DNA from: Pseudomonas batumici
GTDB taxonomy: Bacteria > Pseudomonadota > Gammaproteobacteria > Pseudomonadales > Pseudomonadaceae
Direction of reading: 5' to 3'
NCBI RefSeq assembly: GCF_000820515.1
Contig: NZ_JXDG01000040.1
Coordinates: forward strand, 1-64,000
DNA: 64,000 bases
This document shows positions 34,002-43,329 of this stretch, piece by piece. Every line of letters starts with the position of its first letter. Position 1 is the stretch's first letter. Position numbers and translations under genes: made by a program. The notes under the pieces were generated by a model. It was not told the origin of the DNA. It did no database searches and was given only the letters and a program-made list of their open reading frames with translations.

Positions 34002-37000
34002 ATGCACAACCAGACTATGGCCCAGGCCATGCCCGCTTCCAGTGGAGAGCCTCTGCTCTACCCACTTACCGCTCCCCAACTGGATATCTGGCTGGACCAG
34101 ACTCTGCACGGCGAGATCCCTTTGTATAACATCGGCGGCTATGCCCGGATCAACGGTACGGTCGATGCCGCAAGGCTACAACAAGCCATAGATCAGGTCG
34201 TCGACGGCCATGACGCCCTGCGTATCCAGCTGGAACCCGGATCGCCCGGGCATCCCCTGCCGCGACAACGCTTCCTGGCATCGGTCAGCGTGCCGCTGGC
34301 CCGGTTCGATGTGTCAGGACATGACGCTCCAGAGGCCGCCGCACTGGCCTTGATGCAAGAAGACCTGCAGACCCCGTTTTCCCTTGACGGCGGTTTGCTG
34401 TTGCGCATGGCCCTGCTGAAGGTCCGGGAGGGGCTCTACTACTTCTTCGCCAATTGTCATCATCTGATCGTCGACGGCTGGGCCTTCGCCATGATGGGTC
34501 GGGCGATCAGCCAGGCCTATACCGCACTCCAGGATCAACAGGACAGTACGGTATGCGCGCCGACTTACCAGGCGCATGTCGAACAGCAAGGTACCGACAG
34601 GGACTCGCCGTCCTTTCAGCGCCAGCGCCAGTACTGGCTGGATAAATATCGCAGCCTGCCCGAGCCGCTGCTGGCACCCCACTATGAAAGCCGATTCGGC
34701 CAACGCCTGGCACCCAGCCAGAACCATGCCTGGCGCCTGCCACGCGCGCTCTACAATCGCCTCGGCGAACTGGCGAAGACCTCTGGCCAGGCGACGGTGT
34801 TCCACGTGATGCTAGGTGCGCTGTACAGCTATTTTACGCGCATCGCCCAACGTGATGAGGTGGTGATCGGCCTGCCAGTCCTCAACCGCGCCAATGCCGT
34901 GCACAAAGCCACGCTGGGTTTGTTCGTCGGCATGAGCCCGGCTCGCCTCAGCCTGGGTACCGACCTGGCCTTTAGCGAGCTGGTCAGAAAGATTGCCCAG
35001 ACACTCAAGCAGGACTACCGCCATCAACGGTTTCCGTTGAGCGAACTCAACCGTGAACTCGGGCTGCAAAACCTGGGACGGCGGCAGTTGTTCGACCTGG
35101 TGGTGTCCCACGAACTCGACCAGGACACCTGGTACGGTCCGGCCCCTGCGCAACCAGTCAAGCTCAGCAATGGATACGAACAACAGCCACTGGCGATGCA
35201 TGTACGCGAGGCCGCGGCGGACGACGATGTGTGGATGCATTTCATCTACAACGAGGCCTATTTCGATGCGGTGCAGATCGAGGCGCTGCAACAGCGCTTC
35301 ATGAGCATCCTGCAGAGCGTCGTCGCTGATTTCGATGTGCCGGTCAAGGCCCTCGATCTTCTGCCGGCCACTGAACGCCGGCAAATGCTGGATGAGTGGA
35401 ATCGCACCGGCGTCGACTACCCTGCAGAGCCGCTGCTGCATAAGTTGATCGAAACCCAGGCCGCCGCGCGCCCGGAAGCGATAGCCGTACGCTTTGAAGA
35501 TCAGACGCTGACCTATGGCGAACTGAACCGCCAAGCCAATCAGTTGGCCCACACCCTGCTCGAAGCGGGCATTCGCCCGGACGCCCGAGTCGCCATCTGT
35601 CTGGAGCGCAGCCTGGAAATGGTGGTGGGTCTGCTGGGCATTCTCAAGGCGGGTGGCGCCTACGTTCCCATGGATCCTGGTTATCCGATCGAACGCTTGC
35701 GCCACATGCTGGACGACAGCCTGCCAAGCGCGCTGATCACCACCCGTGCACTACTGACGAGCCTGCCCGCCGTGACGACGTCCGTGCTGTGCCTGGATAC
35801 CGACCGTGAGCGCTTGTCCCGGCAAGCGGAACACAATCCGCACGCCACGGCGCTCGGCTTGACGCCCCGGCACCTCGCCTATGTGATTTACACCTCCGGC
35901 TCCACCGGCCTGCCTAAAGGGGTCATGAACCAGCATGACGGGGTCGTCAACCGATTGCTTTGGGCCCGCGACGCTTATGGGATCGATGAGCACAGCCGCC
36001 TCCTGCAGAAGACCCCGTTCAGTTTCGATGTGTCCGTCTGGGAGTTTTTCCTGCCACTGCTCAGTGGCGCGCAGCTGGTGGTCGCCGCCCCTGGCGGGCA
36101 TCGGGATCCCCGCTATCTGATGGACATCATGGCGAGCACCGGCATTACCCTGGTGCATTTCGTCCCGTCGATGTTGCAGCTGTTTCTCGACCAGGCAGAG
36201 CCGCAACGCCTGCCTGATCTGAAGCAGGTCCTGTGCAGTGGCGAAGCCTTGCCTCATGCCTTGCAGGAACGGTTTTTCGAACACTGGCCGGCGGTGCGGC
36301 TGCACAACCTCTACGGCCCCACCGAGGCGGCTATCGACGTCACGTCCTGGCATTGCCGCCCGGGCTTGCACGAAGGCATCGTGCCTATCGGCAAGCCGAT
36401 CGCCAATACCCAACTGCATATCCTCGATGCGAACCTGCAACTGCTACCGCCAGGGATCGCCGGGGAGCTCCACATCGGCGGGATCGGTGTCGCGCGGGGC
36501 TACCTGAATCGCCCGGAGCTGACGGCCGAGCGATTTATCCGCGATCCCTTCCAGGCCGCCCCCCAGGCGCGCCTGTACAAGACCGGCGATCTGGGCCGCT
36601 GGTTGGCCGATGGCAGCATCGAGTACCTGGGGCGTAACGATTTCCAGGTGAAAATTCGCGGCCTGCGCATCGAGCTTGGCGAGATCGAAGCGCGACTTGG
36701 CGCTTGCGAAGGTATCAAGGATGCGCTGGTGATCGCTCGTCAGGCGTCGGCGGAGGATACCTACCTCTGCGCCTATCTGGTGGGCGAGCCGGGGTGCGTG
36801 CTTTCAGCGCCGCACTTGCATGAGACCTTGCGCCAGCAGTTGCCCGACTACATGGTGCCGCGGTACCTGATCCAGCTCGAGCGGTTTCCATTGAACGTAA
36901 ACGGCAAGCTGGACCGCAAGGCCCTGCCCGAACCCGAAGAAGCCCTGGGCGGTAGCGACGGAACAGCGCCACGCAGCGCCTTGGAACAGTCGTTGGCCGA

Positions 37001-40000
37001 CCTCTGGCGGGACAACCTCAAGTGCGCCGCACTGGGTATCCACGACAACTATTTCATGCTCGGTGGCGACTCCCTGAAAGTTATTCACTTGCAGGTCAAG
37101 GCCCGCGAGCAAGGGATTGCGCTGACGCTGGCACAGATCTATCAGCATCCGAGCATCGCTCGACTGGCCCAGAGCGTCCAGGCGCAAGGCGGTCCGTCGA
37201 CGAGTCTGGCGCCCTTGGCGCGCACCGCGCCTTTTGCCCAGGTGCCGGAAGCGATCCGCCTGGCCAGCAAAGGCCTGTTCGATGACGTATTCGCGGCTTC
37301 GCAGCTGCAAGTCGGGATGATCTACCACGCGATGATGCACCCGGAGTCGGCGATCTATCACGACATTTTCCGCTATCGCCTGCGCCTGCGTTGGGATGCC
37401 GCTGCCTGGGACCGGGCTTGTCGCGCCCTGATCCAGCGCCACCCGGCCTTGCGCATGTCGTTCGATGTCGGCCATGCCGAAGTGCCCATGGCCCGGGTGC
37501 ACACGACGGTCGCGTCGCCGGTGCAGGTCATCGACGTCGTATCGCTGAGCCCCCATGAGCGTTCGAACGCCGTAGCCGCCTATGTGGATGAACGCAAGCG
37601 TCATCGCCAAGACTGGCAGCAGGCGCCGCTGTACCAGTTCGGCATATTCGTCGCGGCGGATGACATCGACCTGGTGTTCAGTTTCCAGCATGCGCTGCTC
37701 GACGGTTGGAGCGTCGCCACGTTGCTGCGTGACCTGATCACGCTGTACACCTCGGAGGAAGATGCGGACGCACTGCCGGCCTTGACCACCACACCTGCCG
37801 ACTTCATCGGCCTGGAACGGCAGGCGATGGCAAACGAGGCCCATGGCCGGTTCTGGAGCGAATACCTGCACGACGCCCCTGTCGCCGCCATGACCAGTTG
37901 GGTCCATGGGGTTGCCCCGGACTCAACGCCGCACCGCTCGGCCTATCGAGCAATACCCGCAGTGGATGTGGCCCGGCTCGAAGCGTTCTGCCGCGCCCAG
38001 GACCTGCCGTTGCGCGCTGTATTGCTGGCGGCTCACGGTTTCGCGCAAGCCATTCTGTCCAATCAGCAAGAAGTGCTGTGCGGTGTCATCAGCCATGGTC
38101 GGCCGGAATTCGAGGACGCCGCCTCGGTTCTGGGTTTGTTCCTCAATACCCTGCCCGTGCGCTTCAGCACCCTGGGCCAGGATTGGCTCGAGGTGATCCG
38201 CGGGGTGATGAGCCAGGAGCAGCAAGTGTTTGCCCATCGGCGCTATCCGTTCGCACTGATTCACCGCGAAACCTCCATCACCTTGAACGTGGTGTTCAAC
38301 TACGTCGATTTTCATGTGCTCGACGACATGCTGGCGCCGGGCAAGGAAATCCTCACTAACTGGGAAACCACGGAGGCCAGTAACTATGACTTGCTGACCA
38401 CGACGGGCCGTCACCCCGCCAACGGTTCTCTGATGTTGAAAATGGACTATCGAACCGCGCGCGTCGCCACCAGCCAGGTCGAGGCCTATGCCGACTACCT
38501 GTTGCGCACGCTTGAATCGATGATCGCCGCCCCCCACGCCACGCCACGCATACCGGCCTGGCTGCCGAGCCTCGAGCGAACCCTGCCGACGCCGGTCACG
38601 ACAGTCCCTCGGCGCAATCTTTCGACCTTGCTACTGGACAGCTTCGCACGTCATGGCGAACGGACCGCCGTGAGTTTCGAGCACAACCGCCTGTCGTACC
38701 GCCAGCTGGCGAACGCCAGCGCACAACTGGTGAGTTGGCTGCACCAACACGGTATCGGTCAGGGAGATCGGGTCGCCCTCATGATGCCACGCTCGCCCGA
38801 CCTGATCGTTGCCCTGCTTGGTGTGATACAGGCCGGCGCCGCCTATGTACCGATCGACCTGAGCTACCCACAGGAGCGTATCCGGCTGATTCTCGAGGAT
38901 TCGCAGCCGCGCCTGGTGCTGTTCGCCGATGCGTCCGCGAACCTGCTGATGGCACTGGCAAGCACGGCAGACCAGCGTCACTGGGACAGTGTGGTCGCCG
39001 AGTTCAACGACAACCTGCCGCGCAATGACCTGGTCGCCTCGATTGCCACAGGAATCGTCGACGAAGATAACGCTTACCTGCTCTATACCTCGGGCTCGAC
39101 CGGACGCCCCAAAGGCGTGGCAATGCCGCACCTCGCATTGACCAATATGATCCTTTGGCAGAACCGTCAGCAGGCGGAAGGCGCCAATACGGCAGCAGCG
39201 CTGAAAACGCTGCAATATTCGCCCATATCGTTCGACGTATCGTTCCAGGAGATTCTCTCGACCCTGACGTGCGGGGCGCAGCTGGTCATGATCGACGACG
39301 GGCTGCGCCATGACTTCATTCGGTTACTGAAATTTATCCGCGCCCAGGACATCAATCGGCTGTTTCTGCCCTACGTCGCCTTCCAGGGGTTGGCCGAAGT
39401 CGCCCTGCAGCTGGGTATCCGGCCCGTCTCGCTGCGCCAGATCAATGTGGCCGGCGAACAGCTGAAAATCACTGCCGAAATCCGCAACCTGATGGATGGC
39501 CTCGATGACTGCCAGCTCGAGAACCACTACGGTCCGACCGAAGCCCACGTGGTCACCCGCCTGAGACTTGAAGGCGCCACCGCGACCTGGCCGAGCATGC
39601 CACCGATCGGTACACCGATCGACGGGGTACGCCTGCATGTCCTGGACGCGACGGGCAACCCATGCCCGATCGGGGTCGTGGGCGACCTGTTCATCGAAGG
39701 CCGGTGCCTGGCGAACGGTTACTGGAATCAACCCGATCTGACCGCGGAACGATTCGTCCATCGCCAGCTGGAGGGTGAGACCCGACGGTTATACAAGACC
39801 GGAGACCTCGGGTTCTACCTGCCCTCGGGCGACCTCGTCTATCAAGGCCGCAGCGACGCCCAGGTAAAGATTCGCGGTTATCGGGTCGAGCTGGGCGAGA
39901 TCGAAGTGGCCATGCTCGACTCCGCTCGGTTCGGCGCCGATATCCAGCAAGTGGCGGTGATCGACAAGCGTGCGGCGGATGGCAGTTGCTATCTGGTGGG

Positions 40001-41321
40001 GTTCGTTCAGCCCATGGCGGGCCGCCAGCTGGACCTGGACCGCCTCAAGGCCGAGATGCGCCTGACGCTGCCCGATTACATGCTGCCGAACACGTTGGTC
40101 GGCATCGCGCAAATACCACTGGGTCCCACCGGCAAGATCGATCGCCGGCGCTTGCAAGAGATAGAGGTTCAAAACACCTTGCAGCGACCGTATACCGGGC
40201 CGCGAAATGTCTTGGAAGACTTGCTGCAGGGCTATTGGCAGGAAACCCTGGACCTGGAGGAAATCAGCGTCCACGACAATTTCTTCGAGCTCGGCGGCAA
40301 CTCGCTCAAGGCGGTCCGGCTAATTGCCATGCTGGCCAGGCACCAGGCCTTCGAGCCGTCATTGTCCGACTTCATCCAGGCCCCGACCATTGCCGAATTC
40401 GCCGACATCTTGCGGCGCAGCGAAACCACCGCCCCTGGAACCGGCGCACTGGTGAACTTCAAAAATGCCACCCAGATGCCAACGCTGTTCCTGGTGCACC
40501 CCATCGGTGGACACGTGTTGTGCTATGCCGCGCTGGCGCGAGTACTCAAGAACCAGGTTCACCTGTATGCACTGCAAGCGCCGGGCACCTGGGATAGCCG
40601 CGCACCGTTGCAATCGGTGCAGGCCCAGGCGGTGCATTACGCCGATGCCATCGAACAGGTCGCGCCCCAAGGCTCGCTGAACATTGGCGGCTGGTCCTAT
40701 GGCGGCGTGGTGGCGTATGAGCTGGCGAGCGAGTTGAAGCGGCGTGGGCGGCGCCTGAACAACGTGTTCCTGCTGGACACCATCGTGCGCGTCGACCAGG
40801 GCGAGGTGCAAATAGAACGCACCGTGCTCATGAATTGGTTCATGTGGGAACTGCTCAGCGGCGATGGCCAGAAAGACTACGACTACCACGCCCTGGACTT
40901 CTCTTCGATGAGCGACTCACAAGCCTTCGCGGCGATTAGACAGCACGGCATCAGCCAGGGCATTTTCAACACGAGCATCAGCTTGGTTGCGCTGGATCAA
41001 CTCTACCGGGTCTTTCATGCCAACTGGCAATCGTTGCTGGACTACCGATTCGCGCCCCAGGATCTGCCGCTCACACTATTCGCCGCGGATGTCGAGTTGC
41101 CCGATGTGCTGCAGGCTCCCCATGAGCGGGTAGGTACCGCATTTCGCGATCCGTACCGTGGATGGCGCTCGATAGCGCCGCAGGTGGAGCGAATTGCCGT
41201 CGAGGGGGACCATCTGACCATGATGCGCGAGCCGCATATCGGACGGGTCGGTGAAATCATCAAGTCACGAATTGACGCGGCGCGGGCTAGAAGCGCTGAG
41301 TCCATAGCAATATCCGCCTAG
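34002..41321 (+). CDS. braB: Two-module nonribosomal peptide synthetase C-A(Ser)-T-C-A(Pro-like)-T-TE, brabantamide type
   Basis: The 2439-residue synthetase starts with a condensation domain (HHLIVDG at 153-159), so it is likely lipo-initiating. A1 (about 478-985) reads D676 V677 W680 H719 L744 S746 L770 I778 D779 plus K, the classic Ser code DVWHLSLIDK. T1 carries its phosphopantetheine Ser at 1024. C2 has QHALLDG (His1230). A2 (about 1535-2060) reads D1745 V1746 Q1749 L1787 N1815 A1817 H1842 V1850 V1851 plus K, one residue off the Pro code DVQLIAHVVK. T2 Ser is 2101; the thioesterase has Ser2232 (GWSYGG) and His2404. No epimerase is present. The product predicted is acyl-Ser-Pro. The start is ATG 34002 behind AAGGA. 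Confidence 0.93.
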   Translation: MHNQTMAQAMPASSGEPLLYPLTAPQLDIWLDQTLHGEIPLYNIGGYARINGTVDAARLQQAIDQVVDGHDALRIQLEPGSPGHPLPRQRFLASVSVPLARFDVSGHDAPEAAALALMQEDLQTPFSLDGGLLLRMALLKVREGLYYFFANCHHLIVDGWAFAMMGRAISQAYTALQDQQDSTVCAPTYQAHVEQQGTDRDSPSFQRQRQYWLDKYRSLPEPLLAPHYESRFGQRLAPSQNHAWRLPRALYNRLGELAKTSGQATVFHVMLGALYSYFTRIAQRDEVVIGLPVLNRANAVHKATLGLFVGMSPARLSLGTDLAFSELVRKIAQTLKQDYRHQRFPLSELNRELGLQNLGRRQLFDLVVSHELDQDTWYGPAPAQPVKLSNGYEQQPLAMHVREAAADDDVWMHFIYNEAYFDAVQIEALQQRFMSILQSVVADFDVPVKALDLLPATERRQMLDEWNRTGVDYPAEPLLHKLIETQAAARPEAIAVRFEDQTLTYGELNRQANQLAHTLLEAGIRPDARVAICLERSLEMVVGLLGILKAGGAYVPMDPGYPIERLRHMLDDSLPSALITTRALLTSLPAVTTSVLCLDTDRERLSRQAEHNPHATALGLTPRHLAYVIYTSGSTGLPKGVMNQHDGVVNRLLWARDAYGIDEHSRLLQKTPFSFDVSVWEFFLPLLSGAQLVVAAPGGHRDPRYLMDIMASTGITLVHFVPSMLQLFLDQAEPQRLPDLKQVLCSGEALPHALQERFFEHWPAVRLHNLYGPTEAAIDVTSWHCRPGLHEGIVPIGKPIANTQLHILDANLQLLPPGIAGELHIGGIGVARGYLNRPELTAERFIRDPFQAAPQARLYKTGDLGRWLADGSIEYLGRNDFQVKIRGLRIELGEIEARLGACEGIKDALVIARQASAEDTYLCAYLVGEPGCVLSAPHLHETLRQQLPDYMVPRYLIQLERFPLNVNGKLDRKALPEPEEALGGSDGTAPRSALEQSLADLWRDNLKCAALGIHDNYFMLGGDSLKVIHLQVKAREQGIALTLAQIYQHPSIARLAQSVQAQGGPSTSLAPLARTAPFAQVPEAIRLASKGLFDDVFAASQLQVGMIYHAMMHPESAIYHDIFRYRLRLRWDAAAWDRACRALIQRHPALRMSFDVGHAEVPMARVHTTVASPVQVIDVVSLSPHERSNAVAAYVDERKRHRQDWQQAPLYQFGIFVAADDIDLVFSFQHALLDGWSVATLLRDLITLYTSEEDADALPALTTTPADFIGLERQAMANEAHGRFWSEYLHDAPVAAMTSWVHGVAPDSTPHRSAYRAIPAVDVARLEAFCRAQDLPLRAVLLAAHGFAQAILSNQQEVLCGVISHGRPEFEDAASVLGLFLNTLPVRFSTLGQDWLEVIRGVMSQEQQVFAHRRYPFALIHRETSITLNVVFNYVDFHVLDDMLAPGKEILTNWETTEASNYDLLTTTGRHPANGSLMLKMDYRTARVATSQVEAYADYLLRTLESMIAAPHATPRIPAWLPSLERTLPTPVTTVPRRNLSTLLLDSFARHGERTAVSFEHNRLSYRQLANASAQLVSWLHQHGIGQGDRVALMMPRSPDLIVALLGVIQAGAAYVPIDLSYPQERIRLILEDSQPRLVLFADASANLLMALASTADQRHWDSVVAEFNDNLPRNDLVASIATGIVDEDNAYLLYTSGSTGRPKGVAMPHLALTNMILWQNRQQAEGANTAAALKTLQYSPISFDVSFQEILSTLTCGAQLVMIDDGLRHDFIRLLKFIRAQDINRLFLPYVAFQGLAEVALQLGIRPVSLRQINVAGEQLKITAEIRNLMDGLDDCQLENHYGPTEAHVVTRLRLEGATATWPSMPPIGTPIDGVRLHVLDATGNPCPIGVVGDLFIEGRCLANGYWNQPDLTAERFVHRQLEGETRRLYKTGDLGFYLPSGDLVYQGRSDAQVKIRGYRVELGEIEVAMLDSARFGADIQQVAVIDKRAADGSCYLVGFVQPMAGRQLDLDRLKAEMRLTLPDYMLPNTLVGIAQIPLGPTGKIDRRRLQEIEVQNTLQRPYTGPRNVLEDLLQGYWQETLDLEEISVHDNFFELGGNSLKAVRLIAMLARHQAFEPSLSDFIQAPTIAEFADILRRSETTAPGTGALVNFKNATQMPTLFLVHPIGGHVLCYAALARVLKNQVHLYALQAPGTWDSRAPLQSVQAQAVHYADAIEQVAPQGSLNIGGWSYGGVVAYELASELKRRGRRLNNVFLLDTIVRVDQGEVQIERTVLMNWFMWELLSGDGQKDYDYHALDFSSMSDSQAFAAIRQHGISQGIFNTSISLVALDQLYRVFHANWQSLLDYRFAPQDLPLTLFAADVELPDVLQAPHERVGTAFRDPYRGWRSIAPQVERIAVEGDHLTMMREPHIGRVGEIIKSRIDAARARSAESIAISA

Positions 41322-41345
41322 CCGTCACCGACGGTCGCAGTGACG

Positions 41346-41393
41346 AAGCGGGTTTAACGGCCCCGCTTGCTCCCACGCCCGGTCGTTCCGGGC
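41346..41393 (+). promoter_or_regulatory. Tandem stem-loops between the NRPS and monooxygenase genes
   Basis: Two hairpins lie side by side in the 91-base gap. The first is a 7-bp stem (AAGCGGG at 41346-41352 / CCCGCTT at 41362-41368). The second is a 6-bp stem (GCCCGG at 41377-41382 / CCGGGC at 41388-41393). No T-run follows, so partial termination or mRNA processing that sets the ratio of the two proteins is more likely than a full stop. Confidence 0.4.
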
Positions 41394-41412
41394 CCGAGAG
41401 AGGTGACGCAGC

Positions 41413-42573
41413 ATGAAAGAACTCAGAAAAGCCATCGTGGCAGGTGCCGGTATCGGCGGACTGACTGCCGCCATCGCACTGCAGCGGGCCGGCTGGCAGG
41501 TCAAGGTTGTCGAAGCGGCCCCGACTCTACGTGCCAGCGGCACCGGCTTGTCGGTCATGGCCAACGCCATGGCCGCGTTGCATTCAATCGATGCCCACGT
41601 TCCGGTGGAACAAGCGGGCCAGGTGATCCGACAGTTTTTCTTCAAGAAGCACAATGGCGAGCCCATCACCAGCATGCCCATCCACGAGATCGGCGAACAA
41701 TTGGGTTACCCCAGCCTGAATATCCAACGTCCATTGCTGCTACGTGCCTTGGCCCAACAGCTCACTCCGGACACCCTGACCACCGGGTTGCGCTGCGTGG
41801 GTTACGCCCATTGCCCGGAGGGGGTGCAGGTGTCGTTCGAGGACGGCAGCACGCACCAGGCCGATCTGCTGATTGGCGCCGACGGTTTGAACTCGGTGAT
41901 CCGCCAGCAGATGTTGGGCGAAACGCCAACGCGCCCATCCGGCTATATTGCCTGGCTGGCGGTAACGCCACTCAGCCACCCGCTGCTGACCGAAGGCTAT
42001 GTGGCGCATTATTGGGGGCGCGGCAAGCGCTTTGGCCTTTGCGATGTCGGGGATGGCCAGGCGTACTGGTGGGGCACCTGCAACCACGGCAACGCTGCGG
42101 AGGCCGCGTTGCGCATCAGCAAGCAGGAGGTGCTCGACACCTACGCCGGCTGGTCAGCAGAAGTCCTCGCGGCCATCGAGGCCACGCCCGAGAACGCCAT
42201 ATTGAAAATGCATGCCCGGGATCGCGCGCCCGTGGAGCAATTCTGTGATGGGCAGGTGGTACTGTTGGGCGATGCGGCTCATCCCATGCTGCCCAGCCTG
42301 GGCCAGGGCGCCGCGCAGGCGATTGAAGATGCCGTGGTGCTGGTCGATCACCTGGGGCAAACGCCAGACCTGCGCAGCGCGCTGGCGCACTACCAGGCGC
42401 GTCGACATCCGCGGGTCAATGGAATCGTCAATGCCGCGCGTTTTATGAGCGGCATCGAACAAGCCGAGTCGAGATTCGCCTGCTGGCTGCGAGAATGGTA
42501 TTTCCGCCTGACCCCACAGAGCAGTTTGCGCAAAAAGAACATCGATATATTGTCGTTCAAACCCAATGCATAA
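41413..42573 (+). CDS. braC: FAD-dependent monooxygenase (brabantamide-type Baeyer-Villiger enzyme)
   Basis: The 386-residue class A flavoprotein monooxygenase has the dinucleotide fold GAGIGG at residues 11-16. DLLIGADGLNSVIR is the DG region, and LLGDAAHPMLPSLGQGA with Asp287 is the GD motif. In brabantamide biosynthesis, and in related pyrrolizidine pathways (legonmycin, pyrrolizixenamide, azetidomonamide), such an enzyme acts after a Ser/Thr-Pro NRPS. It performs a Baeyer-Villiger rearrangement of the released acyl dipeptide. Order and content here fit that role. The start is ATG 41413 behind GAGAGGTGA. Its specific product is inferred from the pathway. Confidence 0.88.
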   Translation: MKELRKAIVAGAGIGGLTAAIALQRAGWQVKVVEAAPTLRASGTGLSVMANAMAALHSIDAHVPVEQAGQVIRQFFFKKHNGEPITSMPIHEIGEQLGYPSLNIQRPLLLRALAQQLTPDTLTTGLRCVGYAHCPEGVQVSFEDGSTHQADLLIGADGLNSVIRQQMLGETPTRPSGYIAWLAVTPLSHPLLTEGYVAHYWGRGKRFGLCDVGDGQAYWWGTCNHGNAAEAALRISKQEVLDTYAGWSAEVLAAIEATPENAILKMHARDRAPVEQFCDGQVVLLGDAAHPMLPSLGQGAAQAIEDAVVLVDHLGQTPDLRSALAHYQARRHPRVNGIVNAARFMSGIEQAESRFACWLREWYFRLTPQSSLRKKNIDILSFKPNA

Positions 42574-42657
42574 ACAGGCGTATCCACATCCGGGGTTATT
42601 CATCCGGGTGGTTGATGCTGTCAGCCCGCACGGCGATCGTCTTGCACTCCCGCTCGT

Positions 42658-42789
42658 GGCTTGAGCGAGTGGCTGGAGAAGGTCGGTCTCAAGCAGGTCG
42701 ACACCGTGGCACAAATGGCATTGGGCACACCGCCACAAGCGCTCAACGGCCTCCGACAGTTCGCCCTCGTCACCCAAGCCATGGGTTGA
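42658..42789 (+). pseudogene. C-terminal gene fragment without a start
   Basis: A 43-codon protein-like stretch (GLSEWLEKVGLKQVD, then LRQFALVTQAMG and TGA) has normal residue balance and Pseudomonas-like codons. It has no start codon or SD, and the frame before it reads as noise. A neighbouring frame just upstream also looks protein-like for a short distance (HGDRLALPLVA), suggesting a frameshifted remnant. I cannot name the parent family. Confidence 0.45.
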
Positions 42790-42830
42790 CCACCGCGCGC
42801 AAGAAAACACCACTGCCACCCCCTCAATAG

Positions 42831-42980
42831 CCCAAACTGGGTATCGGTGCGAGCGCCGTAATCGGACGCGGTACAGCGCTCCGGCTCCTGGCGCAACCCG
42901 ATACTCGCTGGGCATTCTGTGCCGTCATCGGCCCCACGGCTGAACCGACACCAGGGCTGACAGCACTGGACCCGCAAGCA
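42831..42980 (+). pseudogene. N-terminal remnant of an SDR/epimerase-type Rossmann protein
   Basis: The frame open from 42831 reads IGASAVIGRGTALRLLAQP followed by DTRWAFCAVIGPT. This is the start of an NAD(P)-binding SDR or PRISE-like epimerase (expected GASGVIGR), but it has no start codon and no SDR body. It runs in frame into the cupin gene at 42981, so the debris may supply the cupin's upstream sequence. This looks like the scar of a deletion between two former genes. Confidence 0.5.
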
Positions 42981-43295
42981 ATGCTCTCCCCTTCGGCCGC
43001 ACCGGCCCCCCACATACTGATCGGGCCCATCCCGCAGTGCCGTTCACACAATGCCTTCGAAGACAACACCACCGACCTGCGTGTGGGCGTCTGGGACTCG
43101 ACACCGTACGAGCGTCATGACCGACCGCATAAACTCTACGAATTGATGCACCTGATCGAAGGTAATGTCATCCTGCGGGCGCCTGATGGTACAAGCCTGA
43201 CAATCAACACCGGTGACACCGTGTTCGTCCCGCGAGGCGCGCCGTGCGCATGGAAAAGCACCCGGTATGTGCGCAAGTTTTACGCTGTAAAATAA
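42981..43295 (+). CDS. Cupin domain protein (DUF861/EutQ-like)
   Basis: The 104-residue single cupin barrel matches the DUF861 (cupin_3) family. It has LRVGVWDSTPYER, ELMHLIEGNVIL for cupin motif 1, GDTVFVPRGAPCAWKST for motif 2 and a closing VRKFYAVK. The start at ATG 42981 has no SD, and the frame is open upstream into SDR debris, so the true 5' end is uncertain; the gene could be a truncated survivor. Its role is unknown. It lies between the NRPS cluster and the PhzF-like gene on the same strand. Confidence 0.72.
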   Translation: MLSPSAAPAPHILIGPIPQCRSHNAFEDNTTDLRVGVWDSTPYERHDRPHKLYELMHLIEGNVILRAPDGTSLTINTGDTVFVPRGAPCAWKSTRYVRKFYAVK

Positions 43296-43329
43296 GCCGC
43301 ACCTATTTCGTATTGAGTGAGATGCCGGA

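Noticed and set aside
36804..37907. 367-codon leftward open frame inside the NRPS gene
   Set aside because: It lies wholly antisense to conserved T1/C2 domains and shows no protein motifs.
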